Shown: positions 42,925 through 52,261, counted from the stretch's first letter. The stretch: 64,000 nucleotides of DNA from PALSA-693 sp963780345 (GCA_963780345.1 CAWABU010000001.1:434001-498000); one strand, 5' to 3'. Translations and numbers: made by a program. Notes: generated by a model not told the origin, from the letters alone.

Positions 42925-42973
42925 TCCCGGGGTTTCTCCCGGCGGTGGAGCCGTTACCAGGCGGCAGCCGGCG

Positions 42974-44836
42974 TCAGGCTCGGGGCGGTCGGGCCGCGGC
43001 CCGCCGGCGGCCCCGTTCGGCGGCGTCGAGGGTCACCTTGCGCAGACGCACCGCCGCCGGTGTCACCTCCACGCACTCGTCCTCACGGACGAACTCCAGG
43101 GCCTGCTCCAGGGAGAGCTGCAGGGGCGGAACCAGCCGCACGGTGTCATCCGCGGCCGCCGCCCGCATGTTGGTGAGCTTCTTCTCCTTGGTGGGGTTGA
43201 CGTCCATGTCCTCGGCGCGGGCGTTCTCGCCGACGATCATGCCTTCGTACACCTCGATCCCCGGGCCGACGAACATGGCGCCTCGCTCCTGGAGGTTGGT
43301 CAGGGCGTACGCGGTCGTGGGGCCCCGGCGGTCGGCGACCATGACCCCGTTGGGACGGGTGCGGAGCTCACCGAGCCAGGGCTCGTAGCCCTCGAACACG
43401 TGATGCAGCTGCCCGGTGCCGCGGGTCTCGGTCAGGAACTCGGTCCGAAAGCCGATGAGGCCCCGCGACGGCACCAGCCATTCCATCCGGCACCACCCGG
43501 AGTGGCCGTGGTTGGTCATGGTCGCCATGCGCCCCTTCCGCAACGACAGGAGCTGGGTGACCACTCCCATGAAGTCGGTGGGCACGTCCACCGACACCCG
43601 CTCGATCGGCTCCTGTCGGCTGCCGTTTATCTCCCGCGTCAGCACCTGAGGCTTGCCGACCGTCAGCTCGAAACCCTCGCGCCGCATGAGCTCGACCAGC
43701 ACGGCCAGGGCCAGCTCGCCGCGGCCCTGAACCTCCCAGGTGTCGGGCCGCTCCGTCGGCAGGACCCGGATGCTCACGTTGCCGACCAGCTCGGCGTCGA
43801 GACGGCCTTTGATGAGCCGGGCCGTGAGCTTGGTGCCGGCCAGCGCGCCGGCCGGTGCCGTGCCGGCGAGCGGGGAGGTATTCACCCCGACGGTCATGCT
43901 GATGGTCGGGTCGTCGATGGTGATGACCGGCAGCGGCCGGGGATCCTCGGGATCGGCCAGGGTGTCGCCGATCATGATGTCGGCGATGCCCGCCACGGCG
44001 ATGATGTCACCGGGGCCCGCTCCGCCCGGCGGGGCGTCGACCCGGTCCAGGGCCTCGGTGACGTAGACCTCCGAGAGACGAACCCGCTCGACGGTGCCGT
44101 CGTGACGGCACCAGGCCACGACGTCGCCCTTCTTGACCCGCCCGTTTCGGATCCGGCACAACGCCAGCCGCCCCACGTACGGCGAGGCGTCCAGGTTGGT
44201 CACCAGCGCCTGGAAGGGGTGGCCCTCCTCGAAGGTTGGCGCCGGGATCCGCTCGACGAGCAGGTCGAAGAGCACCTTGAGGTCGGGGCTGCCCGGCACA
44301 TCCTCGGGGGCCAGAGCGGCCTGGCCGGAGCGGGCGTTGCAGTAGACGATCGGAAACTCGATCTGGTGCTCGTCGGCCCCGAGGTCGATGAACAACTCGT
44401 AAACCGCGTCGACCACTTCCTTGGCTCGGGCGTCGGGACGGTCGATCTTGTTGATGACGCAGATCACCGGGAGCCGGGCTTCAAGGGTCTTGCGTAACAC
44501 GAAGCGGGTCTGGGGCAGGGGTCCCTCGCTGGCGTCGACGAGGAGCAGGACCCCGTCGGCCATGGTCAGGCCCCGTTCCACCTCACCGCCGAAGTCGGCG
44601 TGTCCGGGGGTGTCGATGATGTTGATGGTGAGATCGCCGTAATGTACGGCCGTGTTCTTGGCCAGGATCGTGATGCCCTTCTCCCGTTCCAGATCCATGG
44701 AGTCGAGGACGCGGTCGGCCACCGCCTGGTTGGGGCGAAAGGCGCCCGACTGCCGGAGCATGGCGTCCACCAGGGTGGTTTTGCCGTGGTCGACGTGAGC
44801 CACGATGGCGACATTGCGGAGATCGGCGCGTTGCAT
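42974..44836 (-). CDS. typA: TypA/BipA, ribosome-associated translational GTPase
   Basis: A 620-aa GTPase of the EF-G/LepA class acting on ribosomes in assembly and stress. Motifs are G1 VAHVDHGKTTLVDAM (from about 12), G2 EREKGITILAKNTAV, G3 DTPGHADFGGEVER and G4 INKIDRPDAR. Domain V and the BipA-specific C-terminus are present (SLEQALEFVREDECVEVTP). The ATG at 44836 gives MQRADLRNVAIVAHVDHGK; the open frame 49 codons upstream shows no homology. Confidence 0.96.
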   Translation of the reverse strand: MQRADLRNVAIVAHVDHGKTTLVDAMLRQSGAFRPNQAVADRVLDSMDLEREKGITILAKNTAVHYGDLTINIIDTPGHADFGGEVERGLTMADGVLLLVDASEGPLPQTRFVLRKTLEARLPVICVINKIDRPDARAKEVVDAVYELFIDLGADEHQIEFPIVYCNARSGQAALAPEDVPGSPDLKVLFDLLVERIPAPTFEEGHPFQALVTNLDASPYVGRLALCRIRNGRVKKGDVVAWCRHDGTVERVRLSEVYVTEALDRVDAPPGGAGPGDIIAVAGIADIMIGDTLADPEDPRPLPVITIDDPTISMTVGVNTSPLAGTAPAGALAGTKLTARLIKGRLDAELVGNVSIRVLPTERPDTWEVQGRGELALAVLVELMRREGFELTVGKPQVLTREINGSRQEPIERVSVDVPTDFMGVVTQLLSLRKGRMATMTNHGHSGWCRMEWLVPSRGLIGFRTEFLTETRGTGQLHHVFEGYEPWLGELRTRPNGVMVADRRGPTTAYALTNLQERGAMFVGPGIEVYEGMIVGENARAEDMDVNPTKEKKLTNMRAAAADDTVRLVPPLQLSLEQALEFVREDECVEVTPAAVRLRKVTLDAAERGRRRAAARPPRA

Positions 44837-44933
44837 AAAACGGTCCTGACGGGGGGAAAGGGAAGCCGCCGCGCAAGGCGACCGCTCTTCCAGGGTACCG
44901 GTATGGCGTTCGGACACGCAGCCGGCCGCGCTC

Positions 44934-46544
44934 CTACCGCCGGCGCCGGCGGTGATCCTCCATGCGCTTGCGAATGAGCTCACGCCGGGCTTGCAGGTCC
45001 CGGTAGCTCATCCGCTCGACGTCCGGCGCCACCCCGAGCTGAGCCCGCATGACGTCGAGATCGACCGTGTGCTGGCGGGGGTCGATGCCGACCTCGGCGG
45101 CGATCCGCTCCCCGTAGCGGACCGAGAAGTAGGCGGCGATGTGGGTGACCTCTTGGAACAGGTCCACGTCGGGCGCCAGGGTGGCCAGGGCGCCGTCGAG
45201 GAAGAGGAGGTCCTTGACGTAGAGCATCAGGACCTTGGGGAACCGGGCTCCGTAGGCGAGCAGATGCTTGATGATGGTGCGGATCTCGGCCAGCAGCTCC
45301 TCGGGGGCCATGGTGGTGGGATCCCGGACGGGCTGATCGATGCCCAGATCCCGGATGACGGCGTCCAGATCGGTGTCGGCGGGCAGGGCCCCCAGGTCGC
45401 GGAGGGCGGCCAGCTGGAGCCTGGGGTCGTTGATGGTGCCGCCCATCAGCATGCGGAGGAAGGCCAGCCGCCGGGGTTCGTCGAGGCGGCCGGTGATGCC
45501 GTAGTCGAGCAGGGCCACCGTTCCGTCGGGGCGGACGAACAGGTTGCCGCCGTGAAGGTCACCGTGGAACACCCCGAAAAGCACGGCGCCCTCGAGGAAG
45601 CAGATCATCAGGGCGCGCACCACCGCGGCGGTGTCGATGCCGGCGGCCTGCATGCCGGCCACGTCCTCGAAGGAGAAGCCGCTGAGCCGCTCCATGACCA
45701 GGACTCGCCGGGTCACGAGCTCCGGATGGGGCCGGGGGACGACCACCGATCGCTGGCCGGTCGTGGCCAGCACGCCGGCGATGTCGAGCATGTTGTCGGC
45801 TTCCAGGCGAAAGTCGAGCTCCTCCACGATGGTCTCGGCGAACAGTTCGACGAGCGCCGGCGGGTTCGCCAGGGCGGCGACGGGGATGCGGCCGATGAGG
45901 TAGGGGGCGATCCAGCTCATGGCGGCCAGATCCGTCCGCACGGTCACGGCGACCGCGGGACGTTGCACTTTCACCACTACCTCCTCGCCGGTGTGGAGGG
46001 TGGCGACGTGGACCTGGGCGATGGACGCGGCGGCCAACGGCGCCGGCTCGAACCGGCTGAAGATCTCTTCCAGGGGGCGACCGAGATCCGCCTCCACCAC
46101 GGCCCGGACGGCGTCGAACGGCTCGGGCGGCACCCGGTCGCGAAGCAGCCGGAACTGGCTCACCAGTTCGGGCGGGAACAGGCCTTCGCCGGATGAGAGG
46201 ATCTGCCCGAGCTTGATATAGGTCGGCCCGAGCGTCTGGAACGCGATCCGAAGGCGGCGCGACAGGCCGGACCGGGACAGCTCGGGCCGCCCCAGCCGGC
46301 GGCTCTGGCGCCGTTCGATCAGGTACCAGGCGCCGATGGCCCGGGCCAGCTCGGCCGCGACCCGCAGGACCCGCCGGCCGGGCGGGAGGCGCCGTCGTTG
46401 CAACAGGCGGGGGACCTGAGCGGCGGTGCTGGCGCGCCGAGCGGCCATGCCGGTGCGCCAGGGGAGGTCGTCGGGGTCGACCAGCCAGGGCGGGGTGTTG
46501 CTGAAGGACCCAACGGAGAGATCGGCGGGGGAGACCGAGGTCAT
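44934..46544 (-). CDS. ABC1/AarF/UbiB-family kinase-like protein
   Basis: A 536-aa atypical kinase-like ATPase, related to proteins supporting quinone biosynthesis. Family-specific LGPTYIKLGQILSSGEG, the Ala-rich PLAAASIAQVHVATLHTGEE, the catalytic HGDLHGGNLFVRPDGTVALL and the metal-binding LDYGITGR are intact. No C-terminal membrane helices are obvious. A role in menaquinone homeostasis is only inference. ATG follows TAGCGT by eight bases. It ends 97 bp before typA on the same strand. Confidence 0.9.
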   Translation of the reverse strand: MTSVSPADLSVGSFSNTPPWLVDPDDLPWRTGMAARRASTAAQVPRLLQRRRLPPGRRVLRVAAELARAIGAWYLIERRQSRRLGRPELSRSGLSRRLRIAFQTLGPTYIKLGQILSSGEGLFPPELVSQFRLLRDRVPPEPFDAVRAVVEADLGRPLEEIFSRFEPAPLAAASIAQVHVATLHTGEEVVVKVQRPAVAVTVRTDLAAMSWIAPYLIGRIPVAALANPPALVELFAETIVEELDFRLEADNMLDIAGVLATTGQRSVVVPRPHPELVTRRVLVMERLSGFSFEDVAGMQAAGIDTAAVVRALMICFLEGAVLFGVFHGDLHGGNLFVRPDGTVALLDYGITGRLDEPRRLAFLRMLMGGTINDPRLQLAALRDLGALPADTDLDAVIRDLGIDQPVRDPTTMAPEELLAEIRTIIKHLLAYGARFPKVLMLYVKDLLFLDGALATLAPDVDLFQEVTHIAAYFSVRYGERIAAEVGIDPRQHTVDLDVMRAQLGVAPDVERMSYRDLQARRELIRKRMEDHRRRRR

Positions 46545-46552
46545 CCCCGCCC

Positions 46553-46558
46553 ACGCTA
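46553..46558 (-). promoter_or_regulatory. -10-like hexamer TAGCGT for the ABC1 kinase gene
   Basis: Minus-strand TAGCGT ends 8 nt before ATG 46544. Confidence 0.4.
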
Positions 46559-46569
46559 CCGCGGGCGGG

Positions 46570-47325
46570 TCACCGCACGGCCGAGGCAGCCGGTGCGGTT
46601 GCGGTCTCCTCCGTGGGCTCCGCCGCTTTGAAGAAGCGGTAGAGCAAGGCGGCGATGGCTCCGCCCACGAGCGGGGCCACGATGAACAGCCAGACCTGGC
46701 TGAGGGCCTGCCCGCCCACGATGAGCGCCGGGCCCAGGCTCCGGGCCGGGTTGACCGAAGTTCCGGTGATCAGGATGCCGATGAGGTGAACCACGGTGAG
46801 GCCCAGACCGATGGCCAGCCCGGCCAGCGCAGGGGAGGCCATCAGCTTGCTGGTGGCGGCGAGGACGATGTAGACGAACAGCAGGGTCAGGATGACCTCG
46901 GTGAAGAAGGCTCCGACCGCGTTGATCCTGATCATCGACAGGGGCCCGAATCCGTCAGCCCCCAAACCCTGGCGCTGGCGGGAGTAGATCGGCGAGGCGG
47001 AGAAGATGCCCCAGAGCACGAGGGCGCCCGCGATCCCCCCCAGGAACTGGGCGATCCAGAACTCCGCTGCCTCCATGAGCTTCATCCGGCCCGAGGCCAG
47101 GAAGCCCATGGTCACGGCCGGGTTGATGTGGCAGCCGGAGATGGGACCCAGGGTGTAGGCCAGGGCCAGCAGGACCAGTCCGAAGCACAGGGCGGTGGCC
47201 ACCACGCCTGCCGAGGCACTGGTCCCGAAGAACTTGAAGCCGAAGCTGAGGGTCGCCACGCCGACGGCGAAGAAGACCAGGAAGAAGGTGCCGACGAACT
47301 CGGCGACGAGCTTCCGCGTTTGCAT
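46570..47325 (-). CDS. Aquaporin (MIP family)
   Basis: Six-helix channel of 251 aa. The two half-helix motifs are CHINPAVTMGFLA and TSVNPARSLGPA, both NPA. FVGTFFLVFFAVGVATLSFG opens helix 1. The Arg after the second NPA and the His in HLIGILITGTSVNP are those of water-selective AqpZ-like pores, but selectivity is inferred. The ATG at 47325 has GGAGG with ideal spacing, so this gene has a real leader, unlike most neighbours. The tail is Ala/Thr-rich. Confidence 0.93.
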   Translation of the reverse strand: MQTRKLVAEFVGTFFLVFFAVGVATLSFGFKFFGTSASAGVVATALCFGLVLLALAYTLGPISGCHINPAVTMGFLASGRMKLMEAAEFWIAQFLGGIAGALVLWGIFSASPIYSRQRQGLGADGFGPLSMIRINAVGAFFTEVILTLLFVYIVLAATSKLMASPALAGLAIGLGLTVVHLIGILITGTSVNPARSLGPALIVGGQALSQVWLFIVAPLVGGAIAALLYRFFKAAEPTEETATAPAASAVR

Positions 47326-47417
47326 GGGAAAACCTCCAGACGAGCGCCACTCCGCCGGAGCGCAGCTTGCCACATCGGGACGCCCGGGTCGTGGACTCCG
47401 TCCCGGCGACGCTTCGG

Positions 47418-47423
47418 TAGGGT
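47418..47423 (+). promoter_or_regulatory. -10-like hexamer TAGGGT for bcp
   Basis: TAGGGT ends 6 nt before GTG 47430. Confidence 0.45.
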
Positions 47424-47429
47424 GATCTC

Positions 47430-47882
47430 GTGCTCACTGCAGGCGAGAAAGCTCCAGCCTTTGCTCTGCTCGACCAGTCGGCGACCCCGGTAAAGCTCGC
47501 CGATTTCAAGGGGCGCAAGGTGCTCGTGTACTTCTATCCCAGGGCCGACACACCGGGCTGCACCACCCAGGCGTGCGGGTTGCGCGACGTCCTCGGCGAT
47601 ATCGGCGACACCGCGGTTCTGGGCATCAGCCCGGATCCCCCGACCAAGCAGGCCAAGTTCGATCAGAAGTACGGGCTCGGCTTCCCGCTGCTGTCCGACG
47701 AGGACCACCAGGTGGCGGAGGCCTACGGGGTGTGGGGGGAGAAGTCCAACTATGGCCGCAAGTACATGGGGATCGTCCGTTCGGCGTTTCTCGTCGACGA
47801 GCAGGGCCGGCTGGCCAACGTGTGGTACAAGATCTCGCCCAAGGACACGCCGAAAAACCTGCTGACGGCGCTGGCGGGGTAG
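47430..47882 (+). CDS. bcp: Bcp/PrxQ-type peroxiredoxin
   Basis: Thiol peroxidase of 150 aa. The peroxidatic Cys44 is in FYPRADTPGCTTQACGLRD and the resolving Cys49 is five residues on, the BCP/PrxQ pattern. KYGLGFPLLSDEDHQVAEAY and KYMGIVRSAFLVDEQGR complete the fold. Probably reduced by thioredoxin. Convergent with fabF with a 21-bp gap. Confidence 0.95.
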   Translation: MLTAGEKAPAFALLDQSATPVKLADFKGRKVLVYFYPRADTPGCTTQACGLRDVLGDIGDTAVLGISPDPPTKQAKFDQKYGLGFPLLSDEDHQVAEAYGVWGEKSNYGRKYMGIVRSAFLVDEQGRLANVWYKISPKDTPKNLLTALAG

Positions 47883-47903
47883 CCACCGGGCGCCTCGGGG
47901 CGG

Positions 47904-49142
47904 CTAGCCGGTCCAGTCGGGCGGGATCATCACCACCGTGCCGTTGTGGCCTCCGAAGCCAAAGGAGTTGGACAGCGCCGGTCCCGGTGTCCACGATCGG
48001 GACTCGCCGGTGACGACATCGATGAGGATGTCGGGATCCTGATCGGTCAGCCCGGCGGTCGGGGGGATGAGGGCCCGCTCGATGGTCAACGCCAGCGCGG
48101 CCGCTTCCAGAGAGCCGGCCCCTCCCAGGGAATGACCGGTGATCCCCTTGATGGAGGTGACGGCCGGCCCGGGCAGACCGAACACCTTGACGATGGCTTC
48201 GGACTCCGGGAGGTCGTTGGCGGGGGTGGAGGTGCCGTGGGCGTTGATGTGGGTCACGACGTCCGGAGTGAGACCGGCGTCGAGCAAGGCCAGCTCCATG
48301 CACCCGGCCGCCCCGGCGCCGTGCGGAGCGGGTGCGGTGATGTGGTACGCATCGGCATTGCTCGCCGCGCCGGCGATCTCGGCGTACACGTGGGCGCCGC
48401 GGGCCAGGGCCCGATCCCGGTCTTCGAGGATCAGCACGGCCCCGCCCTCGCCCATCACGAAACCATCCCGTTTGGTGTCGAAGGGTCGGGAGATGCCGCT
48501 GCTGGACAAAGCGGTCATGTTGGAGAAGGCCGCAGTGCTCGTCGGGGTCATGGCCGCCTCGGCGGAACCGGCGACGACGACATCGCAGCGGCCGGTCGCG
48601 ACCAGGCGGGCCCCGTTGGCGACGCTGTGGGTTCCCGCCGCACATGCCGTCACGGTGGTCTCGCACGGGCCGCGGAAGCCGTAACGCATCGACACGTCCG
48701 CCGCCCCCCTGTTGCCCATCATCATGGGTACGAGGAAGGGACTGACCCGCCGCTCGCCCCGCTCCAGCCGGATCTGCACCTGCACGTCGAGGGTGTCGAT
48801 GCCGCCGACCCCGGTGCCGATCATCACTCCGATGCGATCGGGGTCAGGGCGGAGCCCGCCCTCGCGATCGAGACCACCGGCGTCACGGATGGCCTCCTCG
48901 GCGGCCACGGCCGCGAACTGGGTGAAGCGGTCGACCCGCCGTACTTCCTTCGGGCCGTACAGCGGCGTGGCGTCGAAGTCGCCGCTCACCCGCCGCGGCC
49001 CGGAAGGTGCCGGGCCCAGCAGGCCGGCCCAGAAGGCGTCTCGACCGATTCCACAGGGCGCCACCACGCCGATGCCGGTCACCACGACCCGGCGGCCCTG
49101 GATGCCCTGGCGGCCGTCGGGTGAGGGATGAATGGCGAGCAT
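47904..49142 (-). CDS. fabF: FabF, beta-ketoacyl-ACP synthase II
   Basis: Elongating condensing enzyme of 412 aa. The Cys-His-His triad lies in TVTACAAGTHSVANGA (Cys167), HINAHGTSTPANDLPE and KGITGHSLGGAGSLEAA. VVTGIGVVAPCGIGRDAFW opens the fold and NSFGFGGHNGTVV closes it. Last gene of the fab operon; its ATG overlaps the acpP stop (TGATG on the minus strand). Confidence 0.95.
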   Translation of the reverse strand: MLAIHPSPDGRQGIQGRRVVVTGIGVVAPCGIGRDAFWAGLLGPAPSGPRRVSGDFDATPLYGPKEVRRVDRFTQFAAVAAEEAIRDAGGLDREGGLRPDPDRIGVMIGTGVGGIDTLDVQVQIRLERGERRVSPFLVPMMMGNRGAADVSMRYGFRGPCETTVTACAAGTHSVANGARLVATGRCDVVVAGSAEAAMTPTSTAAFSNMTALSSSGISRPFDTKRDGFVMGEGGAVLILEDRDRALARGAHVYAEIAGAASNADAYHITAPAPHGAGAAGCMELALLDAGLTPDVVTHINAHGTSTPANDLPESEAIVKVFGLPGPAVTSIKGITGHSLGGAGSLEAAALALTIERALIPPTAGLTDQDPDILIDVVTGESRSWTPGPALSNSFGFGGHNGTVVMIPPDWTG

Positions 49143-49456
49143 CAGAGCTTGGATTGCACCAGCTCGAAGGCTTCGCCGACGGTTGAAACATCCTCGAGCT
49201 CGGATTCGTCGACGGTGATGTCGAACTGCTCCTCGAGCGCCATGACCAGCTCCACCAGGTCCAGGCTGTCAGCATCAAGGTCTTCGGCGAAGTTGGCTTC
49301 GAGGGTCACCTTCTCGGGTGGCACGTGGAGCACCTCGATGGCGCACGCCTTGAACTTGTTGAAAGCCTTGGTATCAAAGTCCTTGCTGTCGGAAGGCTTC
49401 TTATCGGCAGCCTTGCTCTCAGCGGGCTTCTTGTCGGCAGGCTTGCTGTCAGCCAT
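49142..49456 (-). CDS. acpP: Acyl carrier protein with Lys-rich N-terminal extension
   Basis: A 104-aa carrier protein. Phosphopantetheine Ser64 is in DLDADSLDLVELVMALEEQF. The helix-1 part is FNKFKACAIEVLHVPPEKV. The first 30 residues are an extra Lys/Ala/Pro/Ser-rich segment with repeated ADKKP and SDSK units, absent from the usual 75-80 aa ACP. The extension is in frame and follows a GGAGG ribosome site before ATG 49456, so it is probably made. Lies between fabH and fabF. Confidence 0.93.
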   Translation of the reverse strand: MADSKPADKKPAESKAADKKPSDSKDFDTKAFNKFKACAIEVLHVPPEKVTLEANFAEDLDADSLDLVELVMALEEQFDITVDESELEDVSTVGEAFELVQSKL

Positions 49457-49519
49457 GACATCCTCCGTCCAGATTTCGTGTGCAACGGAATGTAGTGGGC
49501 GCCCGGCGCCTACCGGCTC

Positions 49520-50497
49520 TCATCGGCCCCATCGCCATACCGCCGAGGACCAGGTCATCCCGGCCCCGAAGCCGGCGAGTAGCACCAGATCGCCGTCGAC
49601 CAGTCGGCCCTGCTCCACCGCGTCGACGAGAGCAAGTGGAATCGATGCCGAACTGGTGTTGCCGGTGTGATCGATAACCGACGCCACTCGCTCGGTAGGG
49701 AGTCCCAGGCGGGTGGCGAGCGCATCCATGATGCGGAGGTTGGCCTGATGCGGCACGAACAGGGCGATCTCGTCGATGGTCACCTTGGCCCGCTCCAGCG
49801 ACAACCGGGCGGAGTCAACCGTCACCCGGACTGCTTTGCGGAACACCTCCTGGCCGCGCATGGCCATGCCCGAACCGTGATCGGCATAGAGCAACGACAC
49901 CAGTGAGCCGTCCACGCCGAGGTCCCAGCCGAGGAGCGACCCCTCGCCGGGTACGGCCTCGAGGATGACGGCCCCGGCCCCGTCGCCGAAGAGAAAGGCG
50001 TTGCTGCGATCGGCCCAGTTGGTGGCCCGGGTGAGGGTCTCGGACCCGATCAGGAGCACCCGCTCCATGCCGAGTCCGACCATTCCGGCCGCCGTGACCA
50101 GGCCATAGGTGAAGCCGGCGCAGGCGGCGTTGAGATCCATGGCGCCTCCCCCGATGCCGAGTGCAGCCGATGCGGCCGCGCTGCTGGCCGGGAGGAGCTG
50201 GTCGGGGGTCGTGGTGCACAGCAGCAGGAGGCCGATGTCGGAGCCGTCGAGACCGGCGCTGTCGAGCGCCTGGCGTCCGGCCGCCACGGCGAGGGCGGCG
50301 GTGGTCCCGAGGCCGTTGTCGGGGTGGTGGGGCGGCTGCTCGGCCAGGAAGGGCCCGGTGGCGGCGTGCCGGGTGTGGATGCCGCAGCGTTCGACGATCC
50401 ACTCGTCGCTGGTCTCGAACAGCGCGGTCAGCTCGGCGTTGGTGACGATCCGGTCCGGGACCGCGGTCCCCCAGCCGGTGATGGCGGCGCCGGTCAT
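49520..50497 (-). CDS. fabH: FabH, beta-ketoacyl-ACP synthase III
   Basis: Initiating condensing enzyme of 325 aa joining an acyl-CoA primer to malonyl-ACP. Catalytic Cys126 is in MDLNAACAGFTYGL, His in LFVPHQANLRIMDALA and Asn in DHTGNTSSASIPLALVD. TSDEWIVERCGIHTRHAA is the usual N-terminal motif. The start overlaps the fabD stop by four bases. Confidence 0.95.
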   Translation of the reverse strand: MTGAAITGWGTAVPDRIVTNAELTALFETSDEWIVERCGIHTRHAATGPFLAEQPPHHPDNGLGTTAALAVAAGRQALDSAGLDGSDIGLLLLCTTTPDQLLPASSAAASAALGIGGGAMDLNAACAGFTYGLVTAAGMVGLGMERVLLIGSETLTRATNWADRSNAFLFGDGAGAVILEAVPGEGSLLGWDLGVDGSLVSLLYADHGSGMAMRGQEVFRKAVRVTVDSARLSLERAKVTIDEIALFVPHQANLRIMDALATRLGLPTERVASVIDHTGNTSSASIPLALVDAVEQGRLVDGDLVLLAGFGAGMTWSSAVWRWGR

Positions 50498-51699
50498 GAT
50501 GCGTGCAGCCAGGCGATCGGCTGGCCGGTCTGGACCCGCTCGCCGGGGTGCGCCAGGGTCCCTTCGAGGCGCCCGGAGAACGGCGAGCGGACCTCACTCG
50601 GTCCGACCGTGCCGAGCAGGGTGCCCACCTCGACGGGGCAGCCGACCTGCAGCCCCGGTTCGTCGACGGGCTGGAAGATTCCGGCCCCGGGGCTTACGAC
50701 CAGCCGTTCGGAGACATAGAGGTGCTCGCCCTGATGGCCGACGGCGTAGGTGTGCAGGGCGGTGTTGCCCGAGACGGCGTCCACCAGGCGGTCCAGATCG
50801 GCCGGCGCCGACACGGCCACCGTGGACACGCTGGGCAGGGTATTGCGGATCATGGTCGAGAGGGCGTCGCCGGGCCCCAGCTCCACGAACAGCCACTCGG
50901 GGTCGGTGCCGGGCTCTAACAGCCCGCCGAGGCGCACGAGGCTCTGGCGCCAGCGGATCGGGCTGACCAGCTGGGCGGACAGAAGGAGCTCCCAGTCCGC
51001 GGCGGCCGTGTGCTGCCGGGCGTCGACGTTGGAGATGACGGGGATCTCGGCCTCATGGAAGGTGATGGTGGCCAGAATCTTGCGAAGCCGGTTGCGGGCC
51101 GGGCTCATGAAAGGGGTGTGGAAGGCCCCACCGACCGCCACCGGGCGAACCTGGCGGGCCCCCAGCTCGATGGCGCGCGCCCCGGCTCGGGCCACCGCGT
51201 CGGGCTCGCCGGCGATGACGGTTTCGTCCGCGCTGTTGTAGTTGGCTACCCAGACCTCGCCATCGGCCAGCCGGCAGGCAATGTCGACGGTGTCGGCGTC
51301 GCAGCCCCGGATGACGTTCATCACTCCAGGCTGGGAGTCGGCGGCGGCCTGCATGGCCTCGCCCCGCTCGGCGACCACCCGCACCCCATCCTCGAATCCG
51401 ATGGCGCCGCTGGCCGCCAGGGCGCTGTACTCGCCGACGGAGTGGCCGGCGACGCCGGTGGGCTCGATGCCGAGGCGCTCGATGGCGTCGATGATCAGCA
51501 GGCTCAAGGTGAAGGTGGCCAGCTGGGCGTTGCGGGTCTCGGTGAGCTCGTCGAGGGAAGCGTCGAGCAGCAGGCGGCCGATGTCTCGGCCGGCAGTGTC
51601 GGACGCATCGCCGACCACCTCCCATGAAGGATGGGTGGTCCAGGGACGGCCCATCCCCGGCCGTTGGGAGCCCTGGCCAGGGAAGACGAAGGCAGGCAC
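50494..51699 (-). CDS. fabD: FabD, malonyl-CoA:ACP transacylase fused to a biotinyl/lipoyl-like domain
   Basis: The N-terminal ~310 residues are a standard transacylase: FVFPGQGSQRPGMG, nucleophile Ser87 in VAGHSVGEYSALAASGAI, His near 204 in GGAFHTPFMSPARNRL, and VELGPGDALSTMIRN. Residues about 325-401 form a second domain resembling a biotinyl/lipoyl barrel: RLVVSPGAGIFQPV, EVGTLLGTVG, EVRSPFSGRLEGTL and GERVQTGQPIAWL. The hairpin that normally holds the modified lysine (AMKM in biotin carriers) reads TVGPSEV, with no lysine, so it should not carry biotin or lipoate. First gene of the operon; GTG start with AGGAGG. Confidence 0.93.
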   Translation of the reverse strand: MPAFVFPGQGSQRPGMGRPWTTHPSWEVVGDASDTAGRDIGRLLLDASLDELTETRNAQLATFTLSLLIIDAIERLGIEPTGVAGHSVGEYSALAASGAIGFEDGVRVVAERGEAMQAAADSQPGVMNVIRGCDADTVDIACRLADGEVWVANYNSADETVIAGEPDAVARAGARAIELGARQVRPVAVGGAFHTPFMSPARNRLRKILATITFHEAEIPVISNVDARQHTAAADWELLLSAQLVSPIRWRQSLVRLGGLLEPGTDPEWLFVELGPGDALSTMIRNTLPSVSTVAVSAPADLDRLVDAVSGNTALHTYAVGHQGEHLYVSERLVVSPGAGIFQPVDEPGLQVGCPVEVGTLLGTVGPSEVRSPFSGRLEGTLAHPGERVQTGQPIAWLHAS

Positions 51700-51821
51700 T
51701 ACTGGGAACCTCCTGGGATTGGGGGGCGGTTGGAGCCTCGGTCGGTCGATGGAGGGGTATCAGCCGATAAAGGTCTGACCCCCGGGGGGGTCAATACGTA
51801 ACAGGTATGCTCACAACTCCC

Positions 51822-51905
51822 GCCCGGATGGCGGAATAGGCAGACGCGATGGTCTCAAACACCATTGTCCGAGAGGGCATGCGGGTTCGAATCCCGCTCC
51901 GGGCA
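51822..51905 (+). tRNA. tRNA-Leu (anticodon CAA)
   Basis: Class II tRNA of 84 nt. Acceptor GCCCGGA pairs with TCCGGGC. The anticodon stem ATGGT/ACCAT encloses the loop CTCAAAC, anticodon CAA, reading UUG. A variable arm (TGTCCGAGAGGGCA) and GGTTCGAATCC T-loop follow. CCA is not encoded. TATGCT at 51806 is a possible -10. Confidence 0.95.
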
Positions 51906-52261
51906 CCCATCCCAGGACAGACAGCCGCAGATCAGTACGCAGCGGCCTCGGCACGGGATGGCATGAAGTGCGATCTATCGTCACGCATTGCGGAGAGCCT
52001 AGTGGGTTGGGCTCTTCGGATCGCGGCAATCCGCGCCGGCCCGCCGGCGGGTGGCCCCTGGCGATTCGCAGGCTCGGCCACGGGCCCTCGAAGGCAGCCG
52101 CGACATCATCAACGAGCCCGCCGCCCCGGTGACGGGAACGGGAACTCGCTGACGTCCGGCCCAGGGGCCGGCCATCGGGATCCCGTTCGACTTCACTCGC
52201 AACGGGTCGCAGCGTGGCGGCACCGCCGCCCGACCCCGGCGGGCCCGGCCCGCACGTGGGG
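51906..52261. other. Gene-poor spacer between tRNA-Leu and the histidine kinase
   Basis: 356 bp. Minus-strand reading frames are open, but no start, ribosome site or recognisable domain is visible. I see nothing I can support here. Confidence 0.5.

Noticed and set aside
42638..44497. 619-codon plus-strand open frame
   Set aside because: Antisense of typA; TypA motifs are complete on the minus strand.
51822..52261. tRNA-Leu as an integration site for a mobile element
   Set aside because: No integrase, no repeated tRNA 3' end and no change in gene content downstream that would mark an island.
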